Assembly: GCA_963675135.1 (NCBI GenBank)
Contig: OY776132.1
Location: 6,696,001 to 6,760,000 of the forward strand
Direction of reading: 5' to 3'
DNA: 64,000 nucleotides
Source: Galeopsis tetrahit
Taxonomy: Eukaryota > Streptophyta > Magnoliopsida > Lamiales > Lamiaceae
Positions within the stretch are counted from its first letter, which is position 1; each line of letters opens with the position of its first letter. Shown here piece after piece: positions 43,022 to 56,440 of the stretch. Position numbers and translations under genes: made by a program. The notes beneath the pieces were generated by a model that was given only the letters and a program-made list of their open reading frames with translations, searched no databases and was not told the origin of the DNA.

Positions 43022-46000
43022 ATGCTTTCTCGTTTCATCCCCAAACCTTCTCTAGTTCATCGTCTACTCACCCTAACTCGCGCACCAACTCACCTCGTGA
43101 ATTCTAAATCCATTTCCCCAAATTTGTTGTTTTCGAGCCCTAACCATTATTTCTTACGCCAAACCCCTCATTTTGCGTTTTTCTCCACCAAAGGGAACAA
43201 TGGCGGCGATGATTCAGCTAACTCAACTACTGATTTTTGGAAAATCTCCTCAGAAATGGACGATGATATCGACTCTGTATTTTCGCTAGGAGCTGGCAAC
43301 AACAAAAATGGTGGCGCAATGGATACCGGTAATGGTAAAATAGGCGATTCATTTGGTAGGAGTGAACGTAAAGTTTCGGATATTGGTAGTAGTGACATTT
43401 TTAGTGGGGTACATGAGGGCGCTGATGTTGTTGTTGATGAGCTGGTAGCAGATGCTGAAGATTTTAAGCCTTGGAGTTTCACGGAGGAATGGAAGGAAGG
43501 ATCGGAGGAGGATGTGTTTGGCGTTGAAGCAGATAGTGTAAAATCGGGGCTCAGTGATTTAGGAGATGGGTTAGGGGAGGGGATTGGAAAGAGCGAACAA
43601 GATATAGAACTTGAAGCGGAGGAGAAAGCGTTAACTGATGTTCTGAAGGGTGAGTTGTTTAATCCAGTTTTGATAATTGTCTTAATCACATTGTGCAATA
43701 TTTATTTATTTAGTGATATTGTTAGGCGTTTTTATTTTATGGCTATTGGATGTGGATATCAGAAAACTGGATGTTTAAATTGGATTCTTTTATCAGGTCT
43801 AGTTTATCTCATGTTATGAAATGGTGGACTGTTCTGTTATTTGAAAGATCCTGTGTTTTGCTAATGGTTATTTTTGGCATAGAAGATGACTAAGAACAAA
43901 AAGGAACTCTGAAGGGGATGTAGCTGTATCTTAGCTTGACTAAGTAATGATTGCTTCTGCTTCGAAATTTTGTGATAGCCACTGTAAACTTACTAATCTT
44001 AACGTAGAATTATGCATTAACCATCAGATTGTTGTTTTCATTTTGTCCTGCTTGTGAAATCAGCTTATTTATATGGAAAAGTCCATATTTCTGTTACTTA
44101 AGTTGGCTGTTGAAAGGATTGGACATGTGTGGTGGTTGGGATGATTATCAACCTCTTGGAGAGCCATATCAGATGTTCGAAGGGGAGTCACACTCTCCCT
44201 TCAAAGTAGTATTCACATGTTCTGTCATTATTCTTATAGTTAGATTACAAAATGCTAATGGCTATTACATAGTTTTTTTGTGTAAGCGATACTAAGAAAT
44301 AATCATTGGTATGATGAATAAATTGAAGTCACTGTTGTCATTTTGATCTATGTTTGCTGCTTTCCACAATTTCCCTGTTGATAACTTGTATTCTTGTGTA
44401 TGCTTGTTGTCTTGCCTGGTTGTTTCAGCAAGTAAAATAATGTTCTCAGCCTTTTATATGTCCACCTTAAGTCTTAGTTGACTTGACCATAGCCTATCTG
44501 AAGTAGTAATTCTGGTTCTTATTTTTTACCTTTTGAATTTACTCATAGTTTTGTTTCTGACTGAGAAGTTAAATTTACAAAAAATGTATTCATTGTTATG
44601 GTGCGTCCTAGGTAATTGTACTTGGCCTTAAAATCTTCTCTTATATTTTTCTGCGTTTCACATGATAATATTCTTCCCATAGTCTAAGAATATTGATATT
44701 TCTTCAGAAAGATGAACACGTGTGACCAGAAAATGCTTTTTTAACAATTAAATTGTCTTTTTTTTTTCTCTCTACGGTGGTCATCCATTGATCATTCACA
44801 AATAATTCTGAAATCAATAATCAATTTCTGATCTTTGCAGGCCCAGATCGTGCATTTGGTGATCTTATAGCTTCATCTGGAATAACAGACGAGATGCTGG
44901 ATAGCCTAATTGCATTAAAGGACTTTGAAGGCATTCAAGGACTTCCCCCTTTATCTGAAATAGAAGAGAAGCGTTATGAAAATAATACTAAAAAATCGGG
45001 CAGGGCTGAAATAGAGCGTCTAAAACAAGAGGAGGCTGCCAAGGCACGGGTCAGGAAAGTAGACGAGAAGGGAAGGGCCTATGGAACAGGAAGAAGGAAA
45101 TGCAGCATAGCTCGTGTTTGGCTTCAGCCTGGTGGTGGAAATTTTTTGGTGAATGATAAGGAGTTTGATGTATATTTCCCCATGCTCGATCACCGTGCTG
45201 CTCTTCTTCGGCCTTTCTCTGAAACAAAAACATTAGGCATGTGGGATGTCAACTGTACTGTTAAAGGAGGCGGGACCACAGGTGAGCCCTAACTTACAAC
45301 TGAATATCCTAGTGTTTTTCATTGCTTTGCATAAATTATATATTGAAATTGGAGATGAGTTCATATGGAATATGTGAATACCTTTTTTTGCTCATAACTT
45401 AGGGGGGGTAGCAATTGTAGAACATTATGTTTGCGGGCTGACACATTTAGACCCTTATATATTAATTTTGCAAATTTAGGCTAAATTGGCTAATTTGGCT
45501 CAAAACACCCCAATTGGGGCTAAAATATCACATGCTGGCCTAAATTTGCCTGCCCGAAAGACCTCAATTGTCCTAACTATGTGAAAATTAAAATTTAGAG
45601 GCCTAAACGTGCCAGCGCGAAAACATATTGTCCTACAACTTCTATCCTCCATAGTTACAGTCCTAAAAAATCATTCTCTAATCCCTATGGATATGTTTTC
45701 TGAGGTTATATTACTATATGCTACCAAAATCTAAATATCTCACAAGAGTTGATGCTGCATCAAAGATCTGATATTGAATTATTCTGTTTAACATCTTATT
45801 TTTTGTCACAATTTTTTATTACCTTTCTTGAATCTATTATAAAATCGCTCAGTCAATGCATCCTGTTGTTCCAGCCCTATATAACATATTCTGAAATTTT
45901 GTCTTGTGAGCTGCTTATGTTATTAATGTAGGTTTCAATTTAAAACCATCCTAAGGGGGATGAGAAACTGTCAATTGTCAACATATACACCAGGAAGACA

Positions 46001-48054
46001 ATAAGGATACATCGTATAACGGCTAATTGACTGCATTGATTGAGGATTTGATTTTCTGAGTTTTGTTTAGATTGATTTAGTTCCTTATTTTGAGTTTGTT
46101 TCCTTAAATGTAATAATGAGGAAGGGCATGCTTTAATAGAGAGAATTCTGAGAATTCATTTACAGCGTCTAAAGCTAATTGCTAGAGTAATCTGATAATA
46201 GTCTTGGGTTTCTAGAATTCCTCGTTTAGAGGTTTCATCAAAGGGCTTCTCAATGAAATCATGAACCTCATAAGTTTTTTCTAGGACGTTTAAATTATAC
46301 TCCCTCTGTCCCAGGCTAAGTACCCCATTTACTGTTTACACACTTCTTAAGAAATACTACCTCCGTCCGCCTATAAGCTTCCCATTTTACCATTTTGGTT
46401 CGTCCGTCTATAAGTTTCCCATACCTTTTTTGGTAAGTACTTTTTCTTACACTTCACTTTATATCTTACTTTTTCTCTCTATCTCTCTCCTCTCTCAATC
46501 ACATCACTTGTACTATATCTATTATTTAATCACTTTTCTTAATATATGTGCCAAAAAGTAACGTAACACTTATAGGCGGACGGAGGGAGTAATAGTATTA
46601 AAAGGATAGTGGGGGTATTGAGGTAGAGAGTGATAGGAAAGACTGGATGAGAAAAGGTAGAGAGAGGTAGGAAAGAGAAAAAGTAGAGAGAGATAGGAAG
46701 TGAAAAAGGTAGAGAGAGAAAGTGGAGTGTTGACAAAAATGGAAATGGGTAACTTAGCCCGGGATGCCCTAAATGGTAAAATGGGGCACTTAGCCCTAGA
46801 CGCCCTAAATAGTAAAATGATGCACTTAGCCTGAGATGGAGGGAGTATATTATAGAGGCATATCAGATGTCCTTGTGTTACATGAGTTCTATTAACTTAT
46901 TTCATTTGCTCATATATTAGATGTATCCTCTTGGTGATATATTCCTCCTGTCCTGTTGTATGAATCTTTTGCGTGTTGGTTTTAAAGATTTCATTACTGA
47001 TTACTCCCAAACTACTTTCCTTGTGAAATGAAGATTTCATTTTTGATTTATTATTTTGTAGAGTTCTACTTCAAAATGACTCGTACTATAATTTGGTAAC
47101 TGTTGGTGTAGATCATCTTGTATGAATTTATTTTGAAATTCTAGCTTCATGTCTTATTGTGATTTACAAATACTATTCCACCTTTTGTTGTTCTTGCTCT
47201 TGCGTGAGAGAACTAGCAGTTTGTTGGATGACTAGGTAAGGAAGATTAGTTCCATGAAGGAATACAAAGAGAACTATTCAGTAACATCGTTATGTCAAGA
47301 ATGTACAGAGAAATGAAATGTTGCCTATTTCTTTTCTTGGCTTTCCTTATATTTCTCTCAATTTTTCCGTCTCTCAGTAGCTGAGTGATTTTTTGCAGCT
47401 ACTTTTCTTGTCAATTTCTTACTTCCATTCCATTGACTTTGTCCTGCATGATATGTTTGCTAGCAGTTACTCTTTTGAGCTCTGTAGTCCACATCAGTTC
47501 ACCAGTATTTTAAGTCTCGTGTTAAAATTCAGTTATGAGAATTCATTGGTTGTCAATCAGTCAAAATAACATTCTCTTTGTCAGCGGATTAAAAAAATCA
47601 GTTGAACCTCACTGTGGAGTTTGTCAAAGCATCATTGATCTCTGATGTTACCTTAAAAAGAGAAGTTGTCAATTTTAGCCTTACTTGTTATGTTTTGTCA
47701 CTCAAATGTTCTTTCTGTAGATTAAAACATTAATGAACCTTGCAGGTCAGGTTGGAGCAATCCGATTGGGTATCAGCAGAGCATTACAGAACTGGGAACC
47801 AGGATTTCGCCCTCCTCTAAAAGAAGGTTAGACTCTCTTGGAGGACCAATTACTATTTCTTAATTTTGATAACCCAATATCTTGACACTAAAAGTTTCCA
47901 GTGCGATCTAATTCAAGATACGGTGGTATTGTGTCTAATTGTGTGTATTGATGATTTTTCAGCTGGTTTTCTAACGAGGGACCCGAGAGTTGTGGAAAGA
48001 AAGAAACCTGGTAAAGCAAAAGCAAGGAAAAGCTTCCAATGGGTCAAGCGTTAA
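43022..48054 (+). CDS. RPS9M: mitochondrial small-subunit ribosomal protein uS9m
   Basis: Exons 43022-43649, 44841-45281, 47746-47826 and 47963-48054, all GT/AG and all phase 1, giving 413 residues. It is a component of the mitochondrial 30S-type subunit near the P site. The start is the ATG of MLSRFIPKP. The N-terminus is Arg/Ser/Leu-rich without early acids, ending near FAFFSTK, a mitochondrial presequence. An acidic plant-specific extension follows (about residues 70-280). The S9 domain (about 285-413) has GRAYGTGRRKCSIARVW, FLVNDKEFDVYFP, GGGTTGQVGAIRLGISRAL and the basic tail PGKAKARKSFQWVKR, whose terminal arginine is the residue that reaches P-site tRNA in bacterial S9. The second intron (2.46 kb) contains nested Stowaway elements. 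No frame damage. Confidence 0.95.
46300..46845. mobile_element. Stowaway MITE in uS9m intron 2 (outer)
   Basis: Ends CTCCCTCTGTCCCAGGCTAAG and the inverse CTTAGCCTGAGATGGAGGGAG with TA on both sides. It contains a second Stowaway (46357-46589) and a repeated AAATGGTAAAATGGGGCACTT block on the right. Confidence 0.85.
46357..46589. mobile_element. Stowaway MITE nested in the outer Stowaway
   Basis: Ends CTACCTCCGTCCGCCTATAAG and CTTATAGGCGGACGGAGGGAG with TA duplications (46355-46356, 46590-46591). A close relative is at about 49846-50051. Confidence 0.88.
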
Positions 48055-49271
48055 CTGTTTTGCACTGTTTGTCTATGGCTCCAGTTATACAACAACGTTA
48101 GCTTTCTTTGCAAGCCAAAGTTTAGTTAGGCTCTCTTCTTCTGTAAAAGCCTGCAGTCCACCTTTTATTTCTATAGTGCTAGGATAAACATGTATCATCT
48201 TCCTCGTTTATATGATGATTTTCTTGTAAGTCCACTGCACACATTCTTTATATGGGGGCAGGAAGTCGTGAAAGTGACCGTTGATCTGGTAATATTACCC
48301 GTTGCAGTCGTTTTTTGAGTTAGAGATGAAGTGACAATGCTTGAAAATTAGGTGAAAGTCCTCATGAATAAACTGAAATGTTACGAGTGCTGATTTATTT
48401 CGGCATTGATCTGTGTTCATGTACTACTGCTACTTTGCATACTGTACATCATTTTGTTACCCCAACCACCACCTTGTGCAACACTTGCAAATCAATGTAC
48501 GTACCTGATTTCCTTTACCATTTTGATATTTCATAACATGTACTGATGTATTTGACATAATCAACACAATGTACCAATAAACATTGAGTTATATATATAT
48601 ATATATATATTAAAATTCTTTTATCTTCTCTAATTTACAAACAATTTCAATTTAACTATAATGATAGACAATAAATTCTCTTTCATTTGCACATTAAACT
48701 TATAAAATATTTAAAATGAACCTAACATTTCTTTTTACAATCCTGGGTTTTGCATTAGTAAAATATAATTAGTCATTAGTTTGTATAACAGAATAAATTT
48801 TTTTTCATGCAATTGAGTTCTTTGTAAAGATTCGAATAAATTTTTTTTTTTTTTTTGAAAATAGTATAAAGACATTTCAGTAATTTTATACTCCATTTTT
48901 TTTTTCAAAAAAATTAAACATATTAGTATCTAATAGCTAAGTGCGAACGCACATGATAAAGTCAAATGACGTGTCAACTTTTAATTCGACGTCTATTGTA
49001 AAACAGGGTGAACCCTCTGTATGTAAAAAATATTGACGTGATGTAAATAAAAAATGTTCTAAGTGAGATTTTAAAGAAGTAATCATGAGTAATTGATAAA
49101 TGTTCAAACAATAATGAGACGGGTGTTTTTAGTAAGAGTTGAAATTTAAATTTAGCTCTTATTGTTAATAAACTCATGTTTAAATAAATAATAATGGGAC
49201 TGGAGAGTATGACATAATCAATTATCACTCATCAACACAACGTACCAATAAACATTGAGTTTTATATTGTA
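48055..49271. other. uS9m 3' region and AT-rich spacer
   Basis: 3' UTR and downstream. Polyadenylation-type AATAAAC occurs near 48364 and 48577. A (TA)n run is at 48590-48611 and a T-run at 48840. The ACGTACCAATAAACATTGAGTT phrase occurs twice (about 48570 and 49240), so 48540-49260 may be flanked by a short repeat. No gene. Confidence 0.45.
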
Positions 49272-49449
49272 CTCCCTCCGTTCACAAAATGTAGTCACAT
49301 TTGCCTTATATTCTTTGTCCACCAAATGTAGTTCCAAACACTTTATGGAAACTATTACACTTCAACCATCACTTAATTACTCAATTTTCCATCACCTTTA
49401 TTCACAAACAATCACTTTATTCACAATTGACTTTGGTGAATGGAGGGAG
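49272..49449. mobile_element. Stowaway MITE
   Basis: Ends CTCCCTCCGTTCACAAAATG and TTTGGTGAATGGAGGGAG with TA at both sides (49270-49271, 49450-49451). 178 bases. Confidence 0.85.
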
Positions 49450-49845
49450 TATATACACACGTGGAACTAGAGCTGTAATATAAACTGGTGTTGATGAGCG
49501 GCATCCTCTTTTCTACCATTATAGATTGCAAATATTTGTAGAAGAAAAAAACATAATTAGACACATTTCACCAAAAAAAACATGAAAATGCAAAATAAAA
49601 AATAAGGTAATTTGAATGAAAATCGAAGAAAACGTACTTTGGGTACAGTAACCACTTCAGCTTCATAAATCGGGATGCCATTTTTGCTGACTATCATAAA
49701 TCACGCAGTACTTGCCATCTATCAGTTGTTCCTCTTCTTTTTCTTTGGTTTGATTCATAATCAGCATTTCAATTATGGGCGTTGTTAGATTTGAACTTTT
49801 ACAAGGGATTTAGATCGATGGAGACCTAATTTGAACTGGGATACC

Positions 49846-50051
49846 ATTTTACTATTTTGGTCCGTCCGCCTATAAGTTTTTCATACCTTTTTTGATAAGT
49901 ATTTTTTTTTACACTTAACTTTATATCTTACATTTTCTCTCTATCTCTCTCCTCTCTCAATCACATCACTTGTACTATATCTATTATTTAATCACTTTTC
50001 TTAATCTCTGTGCTAAAAAGTAACGTAACACTTATAGGCGGACGGAGGGAG
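49846..50051. mobile_element. truncated Stowaway MITE
   Basis: Nearly identical to the inner element at 46357-46589 (TCCGTCCGCCTATAAGTTT to CTTATAGGCGGACGGAGGGAG) but without the first 20 or so bases of the left terminus. Confidence 0.75.
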
Positions 50052-50244
50052 TATATAGAAGATCTTGGAATTTTCTCGATCCGAATCCGATAGGCCGGTT
50101 CGACTTTTAGATTCGTTTATGAATCACTCAAAACTGGAAAAATCGAAACGGTCCACTGATCGATTGAACCGGTCAACCTTTTGATTTGACGTCTTTTCCC
50201 ATTTTAGAAAAAAAATAAAAATAAAAAGACATTTTACATTTTGC

Positions 50245-50489
50245 ACACATTTTAATAAATGTGTAAGAAAAAGTGTAATGAGTGATATTTTGAGGGGTAG
50301 TTTTGTAAACTTTTATGAATAAAGTAAAGTAAAAGATAGGTTGAGTGTGAAAAAGTAATGACATATAAGTAAATATGTGTATATTTTGAGGGTGAGAGTT
50401 ATGACAATATTTTCTTTTATGGAGTGTGCAAATTAGTATGGGACATCCATATATGAAAAGTGTGCAAATTCCTATAGGACAGAGAGAGT
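50245..50489. mobile_element. degenerate Stowaway-type MITE
   Basis: Shares GAGTGATATTTTGAGGGGTA, AAAGTAATGACAT and the right end GGACAGAGAGAGTA with the elements at 53427-53708 and 54986-55270; the left terminus is degraded. A further relative is at about 13420-13675. Confidence 0.55.
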
Positions 50490-50708
50490 ATTATTTTAAA
50501 ATAACTAAACAATTTTTTAATTAATATATAAAATTTTAATATTTTTTTACTAGTTTAATAAATTATTAATACAAATGGTGACATATACGTAAACATAAAT
50601 TCATAAATAGACAAAGTTAATGGTTCTTTTGAATATGCAAATAGTATACTGTCTAGTGAACTCTATTTGCAGAACTCTATTGGTAAAAATATTTCTAGAG
50701 AACTCTAA

Positions 50709-50937
50709 GGTTGCGTTTGGATGGAGGAATTTGATTTGAGGAGACATTTCAAATGAAAGGAGTTGAAAATACATGGATTTCAAATGACATGGTTTTAGTG
50801 AGGATTTGAAATCTCTCTCAATTTTAACTAAAAAATGTGTTAGTATTTGAAATCCATTTATAATCCAAACATGTAGAATGGATTTGGACTGTGGATTTGA
50901 AATCCATAAGCCCAAATCCACCCAACCAAACAGAGCC
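50709..50937. mobile_element. Tourist-like MITE
   Basis: 229 bases, GGTTGCGTTTGGATGG to CCAAACAGAGCC, flanked by TAA (50706-50708, 50938-50940). Related to 34699-34931. Confidence 0.82.
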
Positions 50938-51585
50938 TAATGGTTCTTCCAGTTTAAAAATGCAATTGAATTTTAAAATTTTGAGGAACAAATATCACAA
51001 TTTTAGGAAAAGTCTTAAAATTAGGAATACAGAATAATCAACGGGATTTTCGAGATAGTACATTTAAGTAGAATTACACAATCGTATTATGCAGAAAAAA
51101 TAAAAAAAATATTAACATAATATTATTATAATGTAGAAATAGACAGTATACTATTTGCATATTCAAAGTTTGTTATGCATAAAAATTATATTTATGCAAA
51201 TCGGATATGCATTCCCAAATATCAACATTCTTGATAAATTTAAATATTGAAATATAAGTAAAACTTTATATATAATTATGGAGATATTAAAAAAAAAAAA
51301 CTGAAAATTAATAAATAAGATCGAACCATTCAACTTAGGAAAAAATGCAGGAAATGAATTACATAAAGATGCCGTCTAATTATAAACTCGTACCAATACA
51401 ATTCATGAACAATGCCCGAACTAAACTGATGTTCAGAATTGATCCGAGTGGAACCTTTTGGTCGTTTGATTTCGTGAAAAAGGAAATATTTCATTTTGAA
51501 TAAGTTGATAGGGTATATCGAATTCAACATACATATAAGAATGTTGAAAGTGTTGTATCGCCATTACCAAGTTTAGATATGTAAA
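50938..51585. other. AT-rich spacer
   Basis: No gene. TATTTGCATATTCAAAGTTTG and related words near 51155 recur near 53850, indicating a dispersed repeat on both sides of the solo LTR. Confidence 0.45.
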
Positions 51586-53388
51586 TGACTTGGTTCGTAT
51601 TTTTGCTTTTTTTTTTAACAACTATACGATCCCCACAAGCGTATGGGTTCGATTGTAGTACATAAGTACGACCAAGTAGTTTGTTCGTTCCAAGGATCTA
51701 ATTGAGTGTAAGCGAATCCCTAAAGTTACGAGTATGCATGCTATTGTAGTAACTAAACATGTTTGTTTGGATTTTCGAGAATTAAAACACAAGTATGAAA
51801 CGAGATTAACTAAGATAAACAAGAAATAGACAAAAGTAAAAACATGCTATCTAACTTTCGAGAGAAAGTGCAAGAGAAGGGTATTGCCTCGGGTGTATCC
51901 ATTTTGTAGGTTGTGTGGTGAATTAATGGACTAAATTACACAAATTAAACCTAAGGTGTTGGGAAAAGCTAAAGGCTATCACTCGTGTGTGTCGACCAAT
52001 CCCTTGTGAGGCCTAGGTGAACACGTGCATCAATTAGCAATTATGTAGTCTAATCAATACCATAAGATCCTAGGATAGTGTCTTATAAACACGTTCAACA
52101 CGGTTACTAATGTTTATGAGACGCCCTCTCACTAATCTAATAGACGACCTCTATCGACTAGTGTCTAGTGTCGTCGATCTAAGCAATCAACCCCCGGTCG
52201 GTGTAGCTAATTACTATGTTAATTCTAATCGATTAATTCAAGCTCATACACACACTCTTAATCATGCAACCCAATACGGTCGTTGAAGTCGACAAAACTA
52301 ACAATGCTAGCTAATAGGGTGAATTAATCAATTGAATCATGAAAATTACAACACTAGAAACATATACACCAAATTCCTAAGCTAATCATGCAATCAATCC
52401 ATAATTACACCACTTAACCACCAAAACTTCCACACCCTAGGCAATTAGAACTTAGCCCATGGTTCTAAGATAGAAATCCATGGCTAAAACAACAAATAAC
52501 ATCAAACTCATAGTAAAATAGCAAGAGAAATGAGAAATTAAGAAAATACCAAATTGAATTGCAAAATAGAGTAATATCACCTTGATTATGAAAATGTAGC
52601 TACAAACCGATGTAATAGACGATACCCGATGATAATCGTAGCTTGATTCGAAGTAAAAATCACTAATCTATCTAATCTAATGAAGAAATTAAACTAAAAA
52701 TTAAGAACACTACTAACTATGTGTTTGTGTGTGAGAATAGCTTGAAAAAGGAGTAAGACTCCTTCTAAAACTCAAATTTGGTCTATTTATAGTTGGGGTA
52801 GAAGTCTTGAATCAATTTTGCAATTACACCCTTGAAATATGGAGATAATTGGCCAAAACCCCCGAAAATGGGTCCACCCGGCCGGGTGGATAAGTAGCGT
52901 GGCCGGGCGGACAAGTTGGGTGCGCAAAATGGACAGGAACAGGTGACCCGGCCGGGCCAAAACTTCGTAAGTTGATTTTGGCCAAAAATACGCGCAGGGG
53001 GTGAACTTAACAAAAAAGTTGGGTGCAGATAATGTGGCCCGGTCGGACGGGCTGGTCGGGCGGATGCTTCGGCCCAACTTCCGTCCTCCGTCTTCATCCC
53101 TTCATATCTCGAGCTTCCGACCTCCGATTGACTTGATTCATTTTTCCAACCCACTCCATTTTTCGAGACGAATCCAATGGTGCAATCCACTCTTCAGTCC
53201 AGTGAGTGAAAATAATGATTGAACACTCGTTTTTACGATTTTAATGTCTAATTCACATCGTATTCCTACAAAACGAGCTCAAACACCTTTCTCAATCAAA
53301 TCAAGCATATTAGTGTGAAAATGCATAAAAACCCATCAAAGTTTATCACTAAAACACATGAAATCTTATGCAATTTACAACCGAATCA
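51586..53388 (-). mobile_element. solo LTR, same family as 21817-23443
   Basis: 1,803 bases. Read on the minus strand it begins TGATTCGGTTG (53388) and ends CCAAGTCA (51586). It is flanked by GTAAA at 51581-51585 and 53389-53393. It shares with 21817-23443 the order of blocks: GGATTCGTCTCGAAAAATGG-like sequence, GGAGGTCGGAAGCTC, CCCGGCCGGG repeats, and a TATA box (CTATAAATAGACC, near 52787). It contains one minisatellite unit (GGGGGTGAACTTA, GGGTGCAGATAATG at 52997-53030) not present in the other copy. No coding domains. Confidence 0.85.
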
Positions 53389-53426
53389 GTAAATACATTT
53401 TTTTGATGGTATTTGATTATATAGTA

Positions 53427-53708
53427 CTCCCTCCGTCCCGTATTAACTTTCATAGGTAGGTGGACACGTAAATTAAGAAAGTGTAATAATGAGTGGAGTT
53501 TTGAGGGGTAATTTTGTAAAACTTTATGTATAAAGTAAAGAATTAGTTGACTTTTGTGTATGTGTGGAGAAAAAGTAATGGCATTTGTGTAAAATTGAGG
53601 ATATTTTAAGGGTGGAGTTTTAAAAGGGTTTTCCATTTTAAGGGTGTGAAAGTTATTGTGGGACGTCCCGAAAAGGAAAGTGTGAAAGTTATTGTGGGAC
53701 GGAGGGAG
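53427..53708. mobile_element. Stowaway MITE
   Basis: Ends CTCCCTCCGTCCCGTATTAA and TTATTGTGGGACGGAGGGAG with TA duplications (53425-53426, 53709-53710). A second internal GTGGGACGTCCCGAAAAGG copy shows a duplicated right end. Confidence 0.85.
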
Positions 53709-54985
53709 TAACTTTTTTTGCCGCTGTTGATGGTTTTGGTGTTCTGAATAAAAATATGCAATACACAAGCGTAGTATGCAGAAAAAATAAAAAAAATATT
53801 TGCATACTAATATTAATAATGTAGAAATAGACAGTATATTATTTGTATATTTAAAGTTTGTTATGCATAAAAACTATATTATAATTTAAATTAATTATAA
53901 TTTTTAAAGAGAAATGGTATAAAGGGATTTTTATGTAGGTTTTTGATCTTATTTGAAATTATTATAATTTTCTTTTTTTAATTAAAAAAGTGTCTCTAGA
54001 TCAAAAGAAGCAAACCGGATTTAGATCAAAAGAATCTGGCAGTGTTTTTTCTTTGAATATAACAATATTTGATTATTCAGTACATTGGGTATAATTTCGC
54101 GATACGTATATGTATACATATGCAATTCACCTGACTATAAAACAAAAAAAAAAGTACTAAAGTTGCATCAACATATTAATAATGCATAAGTGTTCAGTAA
54201 ATTATGTGCATATATATGCAAATATCATTATGCAGAAAAATGACTTTAATGCAAATTAGATCAGCATTAATAAAATCAGTCTATTAATATAGGCCACATA
54301 CCAGTGACTTGATTCAAGACTTCTAGAAACGTTGAAGACTGATTAACACGATCCAACTTGATTTTTCCATCGAATTCGATCTTAAGTATCACGAAATAAT
54401 CCATTGATTGATAATCTGCTATTTATCAGAAAACCCTAGAATAATAACAAAATAACATGTAGAAATTGCAATGATTTAACACAGTAATTGAAACTGCATG
54501 CTCGATTAACTACACTGATCGATCTATACAGATTATGAATCGAATTTGTAGAACTATTTTGTTATGAAAGCAATGATCGAGAATTTACCACCACCGTGTA
54601 AAATTGAATATGTATCGTTAATCAATCTGCATCTGTGTGTATCGTCAATATGGAATTATACTAAATTGTTGTGGTAAATCGCGTGATGAATAAACAGGGC
54701 TGGTAGATCGACATTCAATGTCAATCGATTTTGCAGAAAACAGTTTATTATAGAAAGTATTGATGAAGAATTAAAAATAACATTATAATATTTAATTGAA
54801 TCTTAAATAAGGAAAGTCATTAAGATATGAATAATTGCAGCGATCTTGATGATTGATTTGAAAATGGATTTTTTTTGAAATCAATGCAAATTGTAAACGA
54901 AAGGGCAAGAAATAAGGTATGATATGAATTTTAGATTAAATATTTAAATATTAAATTAATCTTGATATTTAAAGATAAGGATATA
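53709..54985. other. AT-rich spacer
   Basis: No gene or clear element recognised. Confidence 0.45.
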
Positions 54986-55270
54986 CTTCCTCCGTCTCCG
55001 AAAAGTTTGCGGGGAATCTTGGGCACATGGTTTAAGAAAAAAGTGTAATGATGAGAGTGTTGAGGGGTAATTTTGTAAACTTTTATATATAAAGTAAATA
55101 AAGTAGGTGGATTGAGTGTATGGTGGACCCCAAAAGTAATGGCATGAAGGGTAAATATGTGTATATTGTGAGGGTGGAGATTGTGATGGTTATTTCTATT
55201 TTGAGGTATGCAAACTTTTGGGGGACAAACTAAAAAGGAAAGTGTGAAAACTTTTCAGGGACGGAGGGAG
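54986..55270. mobile_element. Stowaway MITE
   Basis: Ends CTTCCTCCGTCTCCGAAAAG and CTTTTCAGGGACGGAGGGAG with TA at both sides. The interior is shared with 53427-53708. Confidence 0.85.
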
Positions 55271-55510
55271 TATTAAAGTTAATTTTTCCATTCAATTTTG
55301 ATCTTAACTGAAATGATTAAAATTTTTGTTCTTATTTGTAAAAGTGTCACTAGGATTGACCCTTTTTGTAAAAATTCCAATTTTAAAATTAGTTGACTTA
55401 ATATTATATTAAAACACAATTTTAAATATTAAGGGTAAGATGGTACATTTAAGTTGGATTTTAACCTTAATTTTAAATTAATTTGAACTTTTTTCTTATT
55501 TGAAAACACA

Positions 55511-55556
<46 letters not shown>

Positions 55557-56224
55557 CAAAACACTGGAATCCTGCGAAGAAAACTGCTAGACAAAGGAAA
55601 CCCTTTGTTTTGGTGCTCAGTGCCCCGGACAAACTTGTGTTTAATATGCAGCCATACGTCCCAAGATTGGTGTTGTAACCCCGGGGCCAGATAATTGTGT
55701 TGTTCGTGGTTTTCGTATCTTGTTTAAGTGATTTTGTACGTGTTCGTAGTTTAGTTGGTAGTATCTTTGTTTTTATCGTTATCGTTGTAATGCTCTGGCT
55801 GGCATTCCAAGCACATCTTCTTCTCGGACCTTAATAATAATAGTACTCTGTAAAAGAATTCAGTCTCATCTAAAAGTCCGAACGGTAAAAAGGTTGGAAA
55901 TTAATTCTTGTATATTAATTTCTATTAGTCTAGATTATATCAAAAAGACTAAAATTGTTTGGATCAAATTCATAAATTGACAAAGTTAATGGACTAGAAA
56001 AATATAATCCCATACTAAATGAATTTAGTCAACTGATCTATATATATTGATCAGATGTGTACAAATATAAAAAAGTTTACAAAATTAGCCTCAAAACTTT
56101 AATTATTATACTTTTTTCTTAAAGACGAGTCAAGTAATGAATACATATTGGTTGCACGTACTTGCACGCAATAGGGATGGAGAGAATTACTTGAGTAATA
56201 TTTATTAAGTAATAATTTCATGTA
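55271..56224. other. spacer with a microsatellite and an unidentified moderate-GC segment
   Basis: (CT)n(TA)n(T)n at 55508-55556. The segment 55560-55860 is less AT-rich and ends GGACCTTAATAATAATAG, which could be the 3' end of a LINE or a gene fragment; I could not assign it. 55960-56180 is similar to 62980-63140. Confidence 0.35.
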
Positions 56225-56440
56225 ATCAGTTACTTTTGTAATTCACTATATATATACAAGTTCTCTCACTCACCAAAGTTACGGTGATCAAACCCTAATT
56301 CTCACATGGTATCAGTCTTCTCTCGATCCTAAACACTCCTCTCCCTCCGCCCTCACGACAACCTCTTTCTCCTTCGACGAGCCAGTCCCCCTCGTCTTTC
56401 TTCTCTCATATCGAGCCTGTCCCCGTCGATCTACATTCCA

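Noticed and set aside
52783..53190. 135-codon minus-strand frame
   Set aside because: Inside the second solo LTR; not conserved as protein with the first copy.
55500..55694. 64-codon frame after the (CT)n(TA)n run
   Set aside because: It begins in the microsatellite and has no domain; the moderate-GC segment may be a retroposon end, but no tail or target duplication could be shown.
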